From DATKNA01 sp963755755 (GTDB lineage: Bacteria; Actinomycetota; Actinomycetes; Actinomycetales; Kineosporiaceae), in assembly GCA_963755755.1 (NCBI GenBank), contig CAVWLJ010000010.1, forward strand, positions 62,001 through 126,000: DNA of 64,000 nucleotides. Direction: 5' to 3'. Under the pieces are notes generated by a model that saw only the letters and a program-made list of their open reading frames with translations, had not been told where the DNA came from and searched no databases. Made by a program: the position numbers and the translations under genes. Each line of letters starts with the position of its first letter. The first letter of the stretch is position 1. Positions 1 to 8,719 of the stretch are shown piece after piece.

Positions 1-2
1 GG

Positions 3-296
3 GCGCCGATCCTGCGCTGCCGCACGGCGGCCGACGGCGTCCGCGCCCTCAAGGCCGCCGGCTGGCGCGTCGCCGGGCTCGACGGAGGCGCTCCGGAGGA
101 TCTCTACGCCACCGAGCTGCCTGCTGCCACGGCGTTCGTGCTCGGCAACGAGACCGAGGGCGTGTCGGGGGAGGTCGCCGAGCTCGTCGACGTCTGGGTG
201 TCGATCCCGATGGCCGCCGACGTGGAGTCGCTCAACGTCGCCAGCGCCGCCGCGGTGGTGAGCTTCGAGCTGCTGCGACGGCGGCTGGCCGGTTAG
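3..296 (+). CDS. SpoU/TrmH-family RNA 2'-O-methyltransferase, C-terminal part
   Basis: This is the end of a SPOUT-fold RNA ribose 2'-O-methyltransferase; the gene begins before the window. About 97 residues are visible in one frame ending at the TAG at 294-296. They contain the two C-terminal SpoU motifs that form the SAM-binding knot: FVLGNETEGVS (motif 2, around 130-163) and VSIPMAADVESLNVASAAAV (motif 3, around 199-258). The asparagine in SLNVASA is the usual conserved residue. Family members methylate 23S rRNA or tRNA, and the substrate cannot be decided from this fragment. The stop overlaps the convergent GNAT gene by four bases. Confidence 0.85.
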   Translation, partial: APILRCRTAADGVRALKAAGWRVAGLDGGAPEDLYATELPAATAFVLGNETEGVSGEVAELVDVWVSIPMAADVESLNVASAAAVVSFELLRRRLAG

Positions 297-814
297 GGCA
301 CCGGACGCCGGAGCCTGATCTCGACGAGCGGTCCCGGCTCGCCGAAGTCCTCCTCCTTCGCCGCGCCGTCGGGCTCCCAGCCGCCCTTGGCGTAGAAGGC
401 CCGGCCGAGGTCGTTGGCCTCGAGCACCCAGAGCGTGGCGTCGGCGTACCCGGCGTCCGCGAGCCCGGCGAGGGCACTCTTCATGAGCGCCGCCCCGAGC
501 CCGGTGCCCAGCTGCTCCGGGTCGACGTAGATCGCGCGCACCTCGCCGGTGGTCGGGTCGGCGCCCCGGTCCCGGCTCGGCCCGTACGTGACGAAACCGG
601 CGACCTCGCCGTCGCGCTCGGCCACGAGGACGCCGCCCCGGCGGGACCCCCCGCCGAGCCAGGTCCGCCACGTGGCCGTCCGCTGATCGACGTCGAGGCC
701 GGCCAGGACGGCGTCCGGGACGATCCCGGCGTACGCGGACCGCCACCCGGCGACGTGGATGCGGGCCAGCGCCTCGGCGTCCCGCCTCTCCGCCCGGCGG
801 ACCTGGATCCTCAT
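293..814 (-). CDS. GNAT-family N-acetyltransferase
   Basis: A 173-residue single-domain GNAT acetyltransferase, presumably cytosolic and acetyl-CoA dependent; the acceptor is unknown. The N-terminal IRRAE-like strand, the VRAIYVDPEQLGTGLGAALM stretch (acetyl-CoA pyrophosphate loop of the Q/RxxGxG/A type, here QLGTGLGAAL) and the C-terminal LWVLEANDLGRAFYAKGGW strand-helix are all recognisable. Length is normal for the family. It lies convergent to the SpoU methyltransferase and overlaps its stop codon. Nothing in the neighbourhood hints at a substrate. Confidence 0.85.
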   Translation of the reverse strand: MRIQVRRAERRDAEALARIHVAGWRSAYAGIVPDAVLAGLDVDQRTATWRTWLGGGSRRGGVLVAERDGEVAGFVTYGPSRDRGADPTTGEVRAIYVDPEQLGTGLGAALMKSALAGLADAGYADATLWVLEANDLGRAFYAKGGWEPDGAAKEEDFGEPGPLVEIRLRRPVP

Positions 815-1157
815 TCCGAGACCGTAACGGGTCGTCAGGGGCGGACGGCAGGTCCGAGAACGTCCCGGGAGGTGAACGGGGTGGGCGCGGACGGCGCCAC
901 CGGCACGGGTGGGCCCGAGGGCGTGGGCAGGGGCAGCGGTGCCAGGGGCGCACCGGCGCGGAGCGGTTCCAGGCGAGGGCGACGCACGCCGCGAGCACGA
1001 GTGCGGCGACGAGGACGAGGGCCGGTGCGGTCAGCAGAGATCGACGAGCGGCTCTGCGCGGTGGTCGTGATGTTGTCGAGGGCGCCAGTTTCGCACCCTA
1101 CGAGGAGTGATGACGCAGCACGACGAGGCACCCTCGTCCTGGGTGCAGACTTCTGCG
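815..1157. other. Region between the GNAT and DinB-like genes; possible broken small membrane protein on the minus strand
   Basis: No intact gene is convincing here. On the minus strand (about 1085 down to 835) one frame reads an arginine-rich start followed by a hydrophobic stretch, LLTAPALVLVAALVLAACVA, which would make a good transmembrane segment. A second frame then continues with a Pro/Ala-rich tail ending at the stop at 835. Joined by one indel this would be a small single-pass or secreted protein, but no ATG/GTG with a ribosome binding site is visible. CAGACT at 1146-1151 lies six bases before the ATG at 1158 and could be the -10 element of the next gene. Confidence 0.25.
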
Positions 1158-1881
1158 ATGACCTTGCCCTTCGAGCGCTACCTCGACCATCTCGAGCAGG
1201 CGGCCGCCCGGTTCTCCGCCGTCCTCGCGAGGGGCGACCTCGGCGCGGCTGTGCCCGCCTGCCCCGGGTGGGACCTCGCGGCGCTCACCGGTCATCTCGG
1301 GGGCATCCACCGCTGGGCGCGCGACGCGGTGGTGGAGAGCCGGCCGACGGAGGAGGAACGGCCGTACCCGCGGGAGCGGCAGGCCCTGCGCGGCTGGTTC
1401 GAGGAGGGCGCCGATGACCTGCTCGCCCTCCTGCGCGCCACCGATCCCGGCACCCCCTGCTGGCACTTCGGCCCGAAACCCCGGACGGCCGGGTTCTGGT
1501 ACCGGCGGCAGGCGCACGAGACCGCGATGCACGCCCGGGACGCCGAGGAGGCGGCCGGCGGTGTCGCGCGCGCCGATCGACCCCGAGCTGCTCCTCGACG
1601 GGATCGACGAGATCCTCACGATGTTCCTGCCCCGTCAGGTGCGGCTGGGACGGTTCGACGCCCCGGCGCAGGTCGTCGAGCTGCGCGCCTCGGACGTGGA
1701 CGCCGAACCCTTCCGGCTCGCGCCCGCGGGCGACGGCGAACGCGTGGGCACCGTGACGGCACCCGCGGAGACGCTGCTCCTGCTCCTGTGGCGCCGGCAG
1801 GGGCCCGACGCTCCCGGCGTCCGGATCGACGGGGACGCCGACGCGGTGCGGTCGCTGCTCGCCCTGCCCCTCACCCCGTGA
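1158..1881 (+). CDS. DinB-superfamily, maleylpyruvate isomerase-like (mycothiol-dependent type) protein, frameshifted
   Basis: Roughly 240 residues of the actinobacterial TIGR03083-type family (maleylpyruvate isomerase N-terminal domain), metal-binding four-helix proteins often linked to mycothiol chemistry. The N-terminal half has the family pattern CPGWDLAALTGHLGGIH, and the second metal-binding helix reads AHETAMHARDAE. The reading frame breaks near 1555-1578: the front half continues into nonsense, while the back half (IDPELLLDGIDEIL to the stop at 1879-1881) lies in the next frame. The start-stop distance implies one extra base. The start at ATG 1158 fits the family N-terminus MTLPFERYLDHL. 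The reaction is unknown; broad family assignment is firm, the specific role is not. Confidence 0.75.
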
Positions 1882-1903
1882 ACATCCGCGCGACCGCCCA
1901 GGT

Positions 1904-2749
1904 TCAGCCCCAGGCGATCAGCGCGACCGCCACCGCGCATCCACCGACGCCCGCCAGCTGGAGGCGCGACAACCGCTCGCGGAGGACGACCGCGGCCAGC
2001 ACGACCGTGCTCACCGGGTAGAGCGAGGACAGCAGGCCGACGATCGAGAGCTCGCCCTGCCGCACGGCGAACAGGTACAGCACGTTGGCGCTCATGTCGG
2101 CGAGTCCCGCCCCGAGCACCAGGGGCACCGTGGCGCGCGGGACGAGCATCGAGGGCCGGCGGAGGGCGGGCCGGACGGCGAGGAGCACGGCGACCAGCAG
2201 CGCGGACGCCCCGCGCGAGCCGACCAGCGGCCACAGTCCACTGCCGGGCGAGGTCTGGTGCAGCAGCACGAACATGGCCCCGAACGCGGTCCCGGCCAGC
2301 AGGGCGCTGACGATGGACCGGGCGCCGCCGGGGCGCCGCGCCGCCTCGCGCTCGGTCGCCACGAGCCCGACCGCCGGCAGGGCGACGGCCACGCCGACCA
2401 GCGCGGGGACGCCCACGGCGTCCCCGGTCGCGAGCCCCGCGATCACCGGCACCGCTGCGGCGCAGACGGCGGTCACCGGGGCGACGACACTCATCGACCC
2501 CTCGGCGAGGGCGCGGTAGAAGATCGAGAGGCCGGCGGCACCCACGACGCCCGCCGCGGCTCCCCAGGCGAAGTCGGCCGGCGATGCCGAGCCGCCGACG
2601 ACCAGGGCGAGGACGACGACGAGGGCCCAGCCGGCCAGCTGCGACCAGCCGACCACGAGCAGGGCGCGGACGCGCCGGGCGGCGAGGCCGCCGAGGAAGT
2701 CGGCCGTGCCGTAGACGGCAGCCGTCGCGAGCGCGAGGAGGACGGCCAC
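1904..2749 (-). CDS. EamA/DMT-family membrane transporter
   Basis: A 281-residue integral membrane protein with about ten hydrophobic helices arranged as two similar halves, the pattern of the drug/metabolite transporter (EamA) superfamily. Each half holds a small-residue-rich helix followed by a short basic loop, and the C-terminal helix pair contains the typical GLLSSLYPVSTVVLAAVVLRE stretch near residue 240. Members export amino acids, sugars or metabolites; the substrate is unknown. It starts eight bases downstream of the lysyl-tRNA synthetase stop codon on the same strand, so the two are probably co-transcribed. Confidence 0.85.
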   Translation of the reverse strand: MAVLLALATAAVYGTADFLGGLAARRVRALLVVGWSQLAGWALVVVLALVVGGSASPADFAWGAAAGVVGAAGLSIFYRALAEGSMSVVAPVTAVCAAAVPVIAGLATGDAVGVPALVGVAVALPAVGLVATEREAARRPGGARSIVSALLAGTAFGAMFVLLHQTSPGSGLWPLVGSRGASALLVAVLLAVRPALRRPSMLVPRATVPLVLGAGLADMSANVLYLFAVRQGELSIVGLLSSLYPVSTVVLAAVVLRERLSRLQLAGVGGCAVAVALIAWG

Positions 2750-2756
2750 CGGCCGC

Positions 2757-4508
2757 TCAGGCGGGCGGGGTGAGCAGGTGCCGGATCCGGTCGGCGCCCA
2801 CCGCCAGGAGCAGGGTCGGGAGCCGAGGCCCGGTGTCGCGCCCGACGAGCAGCCGGTAGAGCAGCGCGAAGAAGGCCCGCTGCGCGGCCTTGAGCTCGGG
2901 CGTGGGCTTGGCGTCGGCGGGCAGCCCGGCGAGCGCCTTCGGGACGCCGTAGACGAGGGTCGTGAGTCCGTCCAGCGACCAGTGCGCGTCCAGCCCGTCG
3001 ACGAGCAGGCGGAGCGCCTCGCGCTGCTGCTCGTCGAGCGAGCCGAGCAGGTCGGCGTCCGGCTCCGCGCGGACGTGCGTGCGCTGCTCGGCCGGCAGGT
3101 ACGTCGCCACCCACGTCGCCGCGCGGTCCAGCCGCGGGCGCACCTCGTCGAGGGACGCCACCGGGTCCGCCGGGTCGAGGTCGCGCAGGATCCGCAGCAT
3201 CTGCTCGGGGTCGCCCGTCGTCACGTCCGCGGCCGACGCGAGCGTCCGGTACGGCAGCGGGTGCGGGGTGGACTCCAACGTGCGGGTGGCGGTGCCGACG
3301 CTGCGCGCGTAGCCGGCGACCTCACCGGCCGGCACGCCCGCGGCCTCCTGACCGGTGCGGCCGAGCCGGCGGCCGAGCGCGTCCCACTCGTCGTAGAGCC
3401 GCTGCACCTCCTGGTCGAACGCCACGGTGATCGACTGGTTCGGCCGTCGCCGCACGTAGAGCCAGCGCAGCAGCGGCGCCTCCATGATCTGCAGGGCGTC
3501 CAGGGCGATCGGGACGGCGCCCTTGGAGCTGCTCATCTTCGCCATGCCGCTGATGCCCACGAAGGCGTACATCGGGCCGATCGGGGGCTCGCCGCCGAAG
3601 ATCTCCCGAACGAGCTGGCCGCCGACGACGAAGCTCGACCCCGGCGACTGGTGGTCCACGCCGGAGGGCTCGAAGACGACGCCCTCGTAGGCCCAGCGCA
3701 TCGGCCAGTCGACCTTCCAGACCAGCTTGCCGCGGCGGAAGTCCTTCAGCAGGACGGTCTCGGTGAAGCCGTCCTCGCAGACGTAGGTCAGCTCCGTCGT
3801 GGCGTCGTCGTACCCGGTGACCGTCGTGGTGTCCTTGCCGCAGCGGGAGCAGTACGGCTTGTAGGGGAAGTAGCCGAACGCGGAGCCGCCGTCGTCCTCG
3901 GTCGCCGAGCCGGAGCCCTCGTCCTCGGCGTCCTCGGGCACCGACTGCCTGGTGCGGTACCGGCCGAGGATCGCGTCGATGCGCTGCCGCTCGCGCGCGG
4001 CGAGCAGGATCTGCTCGGTGTACGCGCCCGAGGTGTACATCTGCGTCTGGCTCACGGCGCGCACCTCGACGCCGAGCTGCTCGAGCGCGGCGAGCAGCGG
4101 AGCCTTGAAGTGCTCGGCCCAGTTGGGGTGCTCGCTGCCGGGAGGCGCGGGGACGTCGGTGAGCGGCTTGCCCACGTGCTCCGCCCACGACGGGTCGATG
4201 CCCGCGGGCACCCGGCGGAACCGGTCGAAGTCGTCCCACGAGAGCAGGTGGACGACGTCGCGGCCGCGGCGCCGGATCTCGTCCGCGACGAAGTGCGGCG
4301 TGAGCACCTCGCGGAGGTTGCCGAGGTGGATCGGCCCCGACGGACTGATGCCGGACGCGCACACGATCGGGCCGGCGACGCCCCGCCGGTCCGCCTCGGC
4401 GATCACCTCGTCCGCGAAGCGGGCGACCCAGTCGCCCTCGGTGGCGAGCATCGCGGCACCTCTCGCAGGCGTGGCGGCGGCGTCCAGGGCGTCGGTGGCG
4501 GGGACCAT
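2757..4508 (-). CDS. lysS: Class I (archaeal-type) lysyl-tRNA synthetase
   Basis: Charges tRNA-Lys with lysine in the cytosol. This is the class I LysRS form seen in archaea, spirochaetes and some actinobacteria, not the common class II enzyme. The HIGH signature appears as PSGPIHLGNL near residues 56-65 and the KMSKS loop as MAKMSSSKG near residue 327. A CxxC-containing insertion (CSRCGKD, about residue 221) and an all-helical C-terminal anticodon-binding part follow. It is 583 residues from ATG 4508; ATG 4517 is equally possible. An acidic/Gly-Ser insert (EDEGSGSATEDDGG) sits before the CxxC element. Whether the organism also has a class II enzyme cannot be seen. Confidence 0.93.
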   Translation of the reverse strand: MVPATDALDAAATPARGAAMLATEGDWVARFADEVIAEADRRGVAGPIVCASGISPSGPIHLGNLREVLTPHFVADEIRRRGRDVVHLLSWDDFDRFRRVPAGIDPSWAEHVGKPLTDVPAPPGSEHPNWAEHFKAPLLAALEQLGVEVRAVSQTQMYTSGAYTEQILLAARERQRIDAILGRYRTRQSVPEDAEDEGSGSATEDDGGSAFGYFPYKPYCSRCGKDTTTVTGYDDATTELTYVCEDGFTETVLLKDFRRGKLVWKVDWPMRWAYEGVVFEPSGVDHQSPGSSFVVGGQLVREIFGGEPPIGPMYAFVGISGMAKMSSSKGAVPIALDALQIMEAPLLRWLYVRRRPNQSITVAFDQEVQRLYDEWDALGRRLGRTGQEAAGVPAGEVAGYARSVGTATRTLESTPHPLPYRTLASAADVTTGDPEQMLRILRDLDPADPVASLDEVRPRLDRAATWVATYLPAEQRTHVRAEPDADLLGSLDEQQREALRLLVDGLDAHWSLDGLTTLVYGVPKALAGLPADAKPTPELKAAQRAFFALLYRLLVGRDTGPRLPTLLLAVGADRIRHLLTPPA

Positions 4509-4627
4509 GCCCGCCATTGTTCCGGACGCCGGTGCGCGGCGCGTCGCGGGCCGCACCGATCCGGCTCCGTCTTCCAGCTGAGCGCGCAGCGACAGCGTCC
4601 CGAGCAGGCTCATCGGATGGCGGCGGG

Positions 4628-4633
4628 TACCGT
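4628..4633 (+). promoter_or_regulatory. Candidate -10 element TACCGT for a leaderless murL transcript
   Basis: TACCGT fits the actinobacterial TANNNT -10 consensus and ends seven bases before the GTG at 4641, so transcription would begin at or next to the start codon. There is no clear Shine-Dalgarno before either the ATG at 4617 or the GTG at 4641. This favours 4641 as the real start. Confidence 0.4.
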
Positions 4634-4640
4634 GCACCGG

Positions 4641-6093
4641 GTGAGTTTCGACGTCAGCGGCTACGACACGTTCACGTACGTCGGCGTGGACGTGCTGGAC
4701 GCCGGGCTGGACGCCGGGCTGGACGCCGGAGCGGACGCCGGGATGGAGGCGGACCGGTACGGGCCGACGATCACCGCGCGCTACCGGATGTCGGGCGACG
4801 CGGGCGAGCTCGAGTTCGCGGAGACCTTCCGGCTCGCGCCCGGAGATGCCCTGGTGGGCGCGCGGCGCACCGCCTTCGAGCGGATCGCCCGGCTGCTCTG
4901 GCTCGCCGCCGGGCTGAGCTACTACAAGACCGCGGCGCCGCAGGCCGTCCTCGTCCCGGTGCTGAGCGAGGCCGAGCGGGAGTGGCTGGAGGCGCTGTAC
5001 CGCGAGGGGCTGGGGGAGTTCGCCGCGGTCAACGACATCGACCTCTCGCAGCGGCCGGTGTTCGCCACCTACGTGTCCGGTGCCGTCGGGGCCGGTGAAG
5101 CGCCGGAGCCGGTCGGCGGGCTCGAGCTGCCGCGGCGCTCGCTCGTCGCCGTGGGTGGCGGCAAGGACTCCTGCGTCAGCCTCGAGGTGCTCCGGCAGGC
5201 GGGCGACGACGTCGTCGCCTTCAGCGTCGGCGGGCACCGAGCCGCCCGGGAATGTGCCGAGGCGGCGGGTCTGCCGCTCGCTGTCGCGCGTCGCGCGCTC
5301 GACCCCCGGCTGGGCGAGCTCAACCGCGCCGGGGCCCTCAACGGGCACGTTCCCGTGACGGCCGTCGTCAGCCTCGTCGCCGTCGCCCAGGCGATCGTCT
5401 CGGGTGCGGACGAGGTGGTGTTCTCCAACGAGAGGTCCGCGGACGCGCCGAGCTTCTGGGCACACGGCCTGCCGGTCAACCACCAGTACAGCAAGGGGCT
5501 CGCGGCGGAGCGGCGGCTGCGCGCCGCGCTCGCCGGAGCCACCCCGGAGATCACCTACTACTCGCTACTGCGGCCGCTCTCCGAGCTGCGCATCGCCTCG
5601 GTCTTCGCCCGGCTCGACCGCTACCTCCCGGTCTTCACCAGCTGCAACGCCGCGTTCCGGCTCGACGAGGGGCGCCGGGTCGAGCGGTGGTGCGGGCACT
5701 GCCCCAAGTGCCGCTTCGTCGTCCTCGCGCTCGCACCGTTCCTGCCGCGGCAGCGGGTCGCGGCGATCATCGGCGCGGACCTGCTGGACGACGAGGCGCA
5801 GCTGACGGGCTACCGGGAGCTGCTCGGGCTGACCGGGTTCAAGCCGTTCGAGTGCGTCGGCGAGATCGAGGAGTCGCGGGTCGCGCTCGTGCTCGCCGCG
5901 CCGGCAGGAGGACTGGCGCGAGGCGTCCCTCGTCGGCCGGCTGCTCGCCGAGCTGCGGGCGGCGGGCCTGGAACCGGGGGAGGGTGACGTCGAGGCCGTC
6001 CTGGCCCCGAGCACCGAGCACGAACTGCCGGCGCACGCCGCGTCGGCGCTGCACGCGGTGCTCGCGGTCACGGAGCCCGCGGTCGCCCGGTGA
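4641..6093 (+). CDS. murL: UDP-N-acetylmuramoyl-L-alanyl-L-glutamate epimerase MurL, frameshifted near the end
   Basis: MurL converts the terminal L-Glu of UDP-MurNAc-L-Ala-L-Glu into D-Glu in an ATP- and Mg-dependent reaction, replacing the usual glutamate racemase route in peptidoglycan synthesis. The assignment rests on overall likeness to this family, the PP-loop-like GGGKDS near residue 173, the C-terminal Cys cluster CGHCPKCRF near residue 352, and the partner gene murD2 immediately downstream. The frame breaks near 5898-5906: the first frame runs to a stop at 5987, while the conserved tail (QEDWREASLVGRLLAELRAA) lies one frame over and ends at TGA 6091-6093. One extra C in GCGCCGGCAGG explains it. 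Residues about 19-34 are a four-unit DAG(L/A) repeat. The stop overlaps murD2 by four bases. Confidence 0.88.
4695..4742 (+). repeat. Four tandem 12-bp repeats inside murL
   Basis: Four head-to-tail copies of CTGGACGCCGGG (the last two with one and two base changes) lie in frame in the murL N-terminus and encode a run of LDAG/ADAG units. They sit between two predicted beta strands, so the protein probably tolerates copy-number change there. Confidence 0.85.
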
Positions 6094-7463
6094 GACGATC
6101 CGAGCTCGCCGGCCGCCGGGTCGCCGTGTGGGGCATCGGCCGGGAGGGCCGGGCCGCCGCCCGGACGGCGGTGGACGCTGGTGCGGCGCACGTCGTCGCG
6201 CTCGTGGACGGCGAGCCGCCGGAGGACGCTCGGCAGGCATGGGCCGCCGAGGGGCTCGCCGGCGTCCCGATCGTCCCTCGATCGGCGGCGCCGCCGGACG
6301 CCGAGATCGTCGTCCTGTCGCCCGGCGTCAGCCGCTACCGCCCCGAGGTGCTCGCGCTCGAGGCCCGCGGCGTCCGCATCACCAACGGGACCGAGATCCA
6401 TCTCGCCGAGCAGGGCCGGCGGACGATCGCCGTCACCGGGAGCAAGGGCAAGTCGACGGTCACCCGGCTGACCGCGCACCTCCTCGCCGCGGCCGGCCGC
6501 GAGGCGGTCGCGGCCGGCAACATCGGCGCCGCGCTGCTGGATCTCCTGCCCGGCCTGCCGCAGGACCCCGCCACCGGGCCGCTGGTCGTCGCCGAGGTCT
6601 CGAGCTACCAGGCCGCGCTCGTGACGTCCGCGCCGCGGGTCGCCGTCCTGACCGCGCTCTTCCCCGATCACCTCCCGTGGCACGGCGGCGTCGAGCGGTA
6701 CTACGCGGACAAGCTCCGGCTCGTCCGGGCCGCCGACCTCGCGCTCGTCAACGGTGCCGACGCCGGCGTCCGGTCGGTGCTCGGCACCGCCGCATCCGGC
6801 GCCGTGGTCGTGGGTATCCCGGGCGCGCGCGTCCGGGTGACCGGGGACGGGGAGGCAGCAGCGGTCGCCGTCGACGGCGTCCCCGTGCTGCCGTTGCGCC
6901 GGTCGCGGCTGCCGGGCGCGCACAACGCCGTCAACGTGGCCCTCGCGGTGGCGGTGCTCGACGCGCTCGGCGTCGACGTCGCCGCCGCGTCCGGGCACCT
7001 CGAGGAGGCGCTCGCCGCGTTCGCGCCCCTGCCGCACCGGCTCGAACCGGTCCGGACGGTCGCCGGCCTGACCTACGTGGACGACAGCCTGGCCACCTCC
7101 GCGCAGGCCGCGATCGCCGCGTGCGAGGCCTACCCCGGGCGGGCCCTGACGCTCCTGGTCGGAGGCCTGGACCGGGGGATCGACTACGCACCGCTCGTCG
7201 GCTACCTCGAGCGGCGCGCCGAGCGCACCCCGCTCACCGTCGTCGCCCTGAACGCCGCCGGACGACGCATCGCGGCCGGGCTGCGTCGTCCGCTCCTGGA
7301 GACCGCCGACGACCTCGCGGACGCCGTCCGCGTCGCGGCGAAGCTGACGCCCCCGGGCGGCGTCGTCCTGTTCTCACCGGCAGCCGCCAGCCCGCCCGAG
7401 GCCGGGAGCTACGAGCAGCGCTCGGCGGCGTTCGTGGCGGCGGTCCGCGCGCTGCCGGGCTGA
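6090..7463 (+). CDS. murD2: UDP-N-acetylmuramoyl-L-alanine--L-glutamate ligase MurD2
   Basis: A 457-residue Mur ligase that adds L-glutamate to UDP-MurNAc-L-Ala, making the substrate for MurL. The three-domain layout is visible: an N-terminal Rossmann-like UDP-binding domain (VAVWGIGREGRAAA), a central ATPase with the P-loop VTGSKGKSTVTRL near residue 117, and a C-terminal ligase domain (FSPAAASPPEAGSYEQR in place of the canonical MurD FSPACASFDQF). It starts at GTG 6090, overlapping the murL stop (GTGA), a translational-coupling arrangement. The L-Glu specificity is inferred from the pairing with murL; by sequence alone it could be read as a canonical MurD. Confidence 0.88.
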   Translation: MRRSELAGRRVAVWGIGREGRAAARTAVDAGAAHVVALVDGEPPEDARQAWAAEGLAGVPIVPRSAAPPDAEIVVLSPGVSRYRPEVLALEARGVRITNGTEIHLAEQGRRTIAVTGSKGKSTVTRLTAHLLAAAGREAVAAGNIGAALLDLLPGLPQDPATGPLVVAEVSSYQAALVTSAPRVAVLTALFPDHLPWHGGVERYYADKLRLVRAADLALVNGADAGVRSVLGTAASGAVVVGIPGARVRVTGDGEAAAVAVDGVPVLPLRRSRLPGAHNAVNVALAVAVLDALGVDVAAASGHLEEALAAFAPLPHRLEPVRTVAGLTYVDDSLATSAQAAIAACEAYPGRALTLLVGGLDRGIDYAPLVGYLERRAERTPLTVVALNAAGRRIAAGLRRPLLETADDLADAVRVAAKLTPPGGVVLFSPAAASPPEAGSYEQRSAAFVAAVRALPG

Positions 7464-7465
7464 GG

Positions 7466-8128
7466 TCAGAGCCGGACGGCGATCGCGAGACCGTCCCAGC
7501 CCTTGGCCCCGACGGTCTGGAGCACGGTGCCGTCCAGGCGCGGGTCGGCGGCCATCGCCTCGAGGAAGGCCCGGACGCCGCCGGCGTTCTCGTCGTCCCC
7601 CGGGTCGAGCACCCGCCCGCGACGGACGACGTTGTCGCCGACGATCAGCCCGCCGGGCCGGGTCAGCCGGGCGGCCCAGTCGAGGTACTGCGCGTACGGC
7701 GCCTTGTCGGCGTCCACGAAGACGAGGTCGAAGGGCTCCGGCGACTCGGCCGCGAGCGAGGGCAGCGTCTCCAGGGCGGCACCGACCCGGACCTCGACGA
7801 CGTCGGCCAGGCCGGCGCGGGCGAGGTTGGCGCGGGCCACCTCGGCGTGCTTCGGCGAGTACTCGAGCGTGACGAGCCGTCCGCCCGGGGCGAGTCCGCG
7901 TGCGAGCCAGGTCGTGCTGTACCCGCCCAGGGTGCCGATCTCCAGGATCCGGCGCGCGCCGATGGCGCGGGCGAGCACGCCCAGGAACTTGCCCTGGGTC
8001 GCCGACACGGCGATGGAGGGCAGGCCGGCCTGGTCGGAGGCCTCACGGCCGGCCGCCAGGTCGTCGTCGTCGGGGGCCAGCAGATCGGAGAGGAACGCGT
8101 CGACGGACTCCGGCGTGGGCTCGGTCAT
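7466..8128 (-). CDS. Class I SAM-dependent O-methyltransferase (catechol-type)
   Basis: A 220-residue O-methyltransferase of the family 3 (catechol/caffeoyl-CoA type). The SAM-binding motif I reads ILEIGTLGGYSTTWLARGL near residues 66-84. The acidic ribose contact follows (LVTLEYSPKHAEVARANL), and the metal/substrate motif is FDLVFVDADKAPYAQYL with the divalent-metal aspartates. The terminal LAIAVRL strand is complete. Small-molecule catechols or polyols are usual substrates; the true one is unknown. It lies convergent to murD2, three bases from its stop. Confidence 0.88.
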   Translation of the reverse strand: MTEPTPESVDAFLSDLLAPDDDDLAAGREASDQAGLPSIAVSATQGKFLGVLARAIGARRILEIGTLGGYSTTWLARGLAPGGRLVTLEYSPKHAEVARANLARAGLADVVEVRVGAALETLPSLAAESPEPFDLVFVDADKAPYAQYLDWAARLTRPGGLIVGDNVVRRGRVLDPGDDENAGGVRAFLEAMAADPRLDGTVLQTVGAKGWDGLAIAVRL

Positions 8129-8153
8129 GCCGCCATCCTGGCAGCGGGCACCG

Positions 8154-8495
8154 TCAGCCCGTGGACCGCGGCTGCGCGGGGTTCGTCGGCACGCCCTGCG
8201 AAGGCGGGTTCATCGCCGGTCCGCTGGTCGCGGGCGTGACGGGCGAGCCGGCGTCCGGCGCGGGGGCGGCCTGGGCGGAGGGAGCGCCGGCGTTCCCTCC
8301 GGAGAGGGGCTCGCCGCGGCGCACCTCGTCGAGGCGGGCGGTCAGCGCCTGGACGACCGGGAGCCGGTCGGCGTGCTCGCGCTCGTAGGCGAGGAGTGCC
8401 TCGAGCGCGTCCGCGTCGAGCGACCGGACCCGGTGGGCGAGGTCGCCGACGGTCAGGTGGTCGTAGTCCGGGAGCGGGAGCGCCGAGTGCGTCAT
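8154..8495 (-). CDS. Conserved actinobacterial protein with an LPDYDxL (DUF8129-like) domain
   Basis: A 113-residue protein from ATG 8495. Residues about 7-60 form a helical domain opening with LPDYDHLTVGDLAHRVRSL and containing ALLAYEREHADRLPVVQALTARL. I recognise this pattern from the C-terminal part of actinobacterial lipid-droplet-associated-type proteins. The rest is a Pro/Ala/Gly-rich tail without predicted structure. No enzymatic motif is present. It is transcribed away from the LacI regulator across a 224-bp divergent region. Function is not known. Confidence 0.7.
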   Translation of the reverse strand: MTHSALPLPDYDHLTVGDLAHRVRSLDADALEALLAYEREHADRLPVVQALTARLDEVRRGEPLSGGNAGAPSAQAAPAPDAGSPVTPATSGPAMNPPSQGVPTNPAQPRSTG

Positions 8496-8630
8496 GGCCG
8501 CCCTCCTACCCGCGGCGCCCCGCTCCATGCGACGCCCGGGTCGGGCCCTCGTCCGTGCGCTCATCGTGACGAGGCGTCAACCGTGCGCCAGCCGCGAAAC
8601 TCGTCCGTCCTGGTGGTTCTGCCCTGGTTC

Positions 8631-8664
8631 CAACGTTGTAGTGCCGCGAAGGGCGCACTACCCT
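8631..8664 (+). promoter_or_regulatory. Candidate promoter and LacI-type operator upstream of the lacI-family gene
   Basis: CAACGTTG (8631-8638) is a perfect palindrome with the AACGTT centre typical of LacI/GalR operators. It overlaps a -35-like TTGTAG (8635-8640) that stands 18 bases from a -10-like TACCCT (8659-8664). A second inverted repeat, GTAGTGC (8638-8644) with GCACTAC (8655-8661), lies in the spacer. The arrangement suggests autoregulation of the gene starting at 8720. Confidence 0.4.
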
Positions 8665-8719
8665 GCCCACACGGGTCCACCGCCCGACCGGCGTGCCGGG
8701 CCGACGCCGAGGAGGCTGC

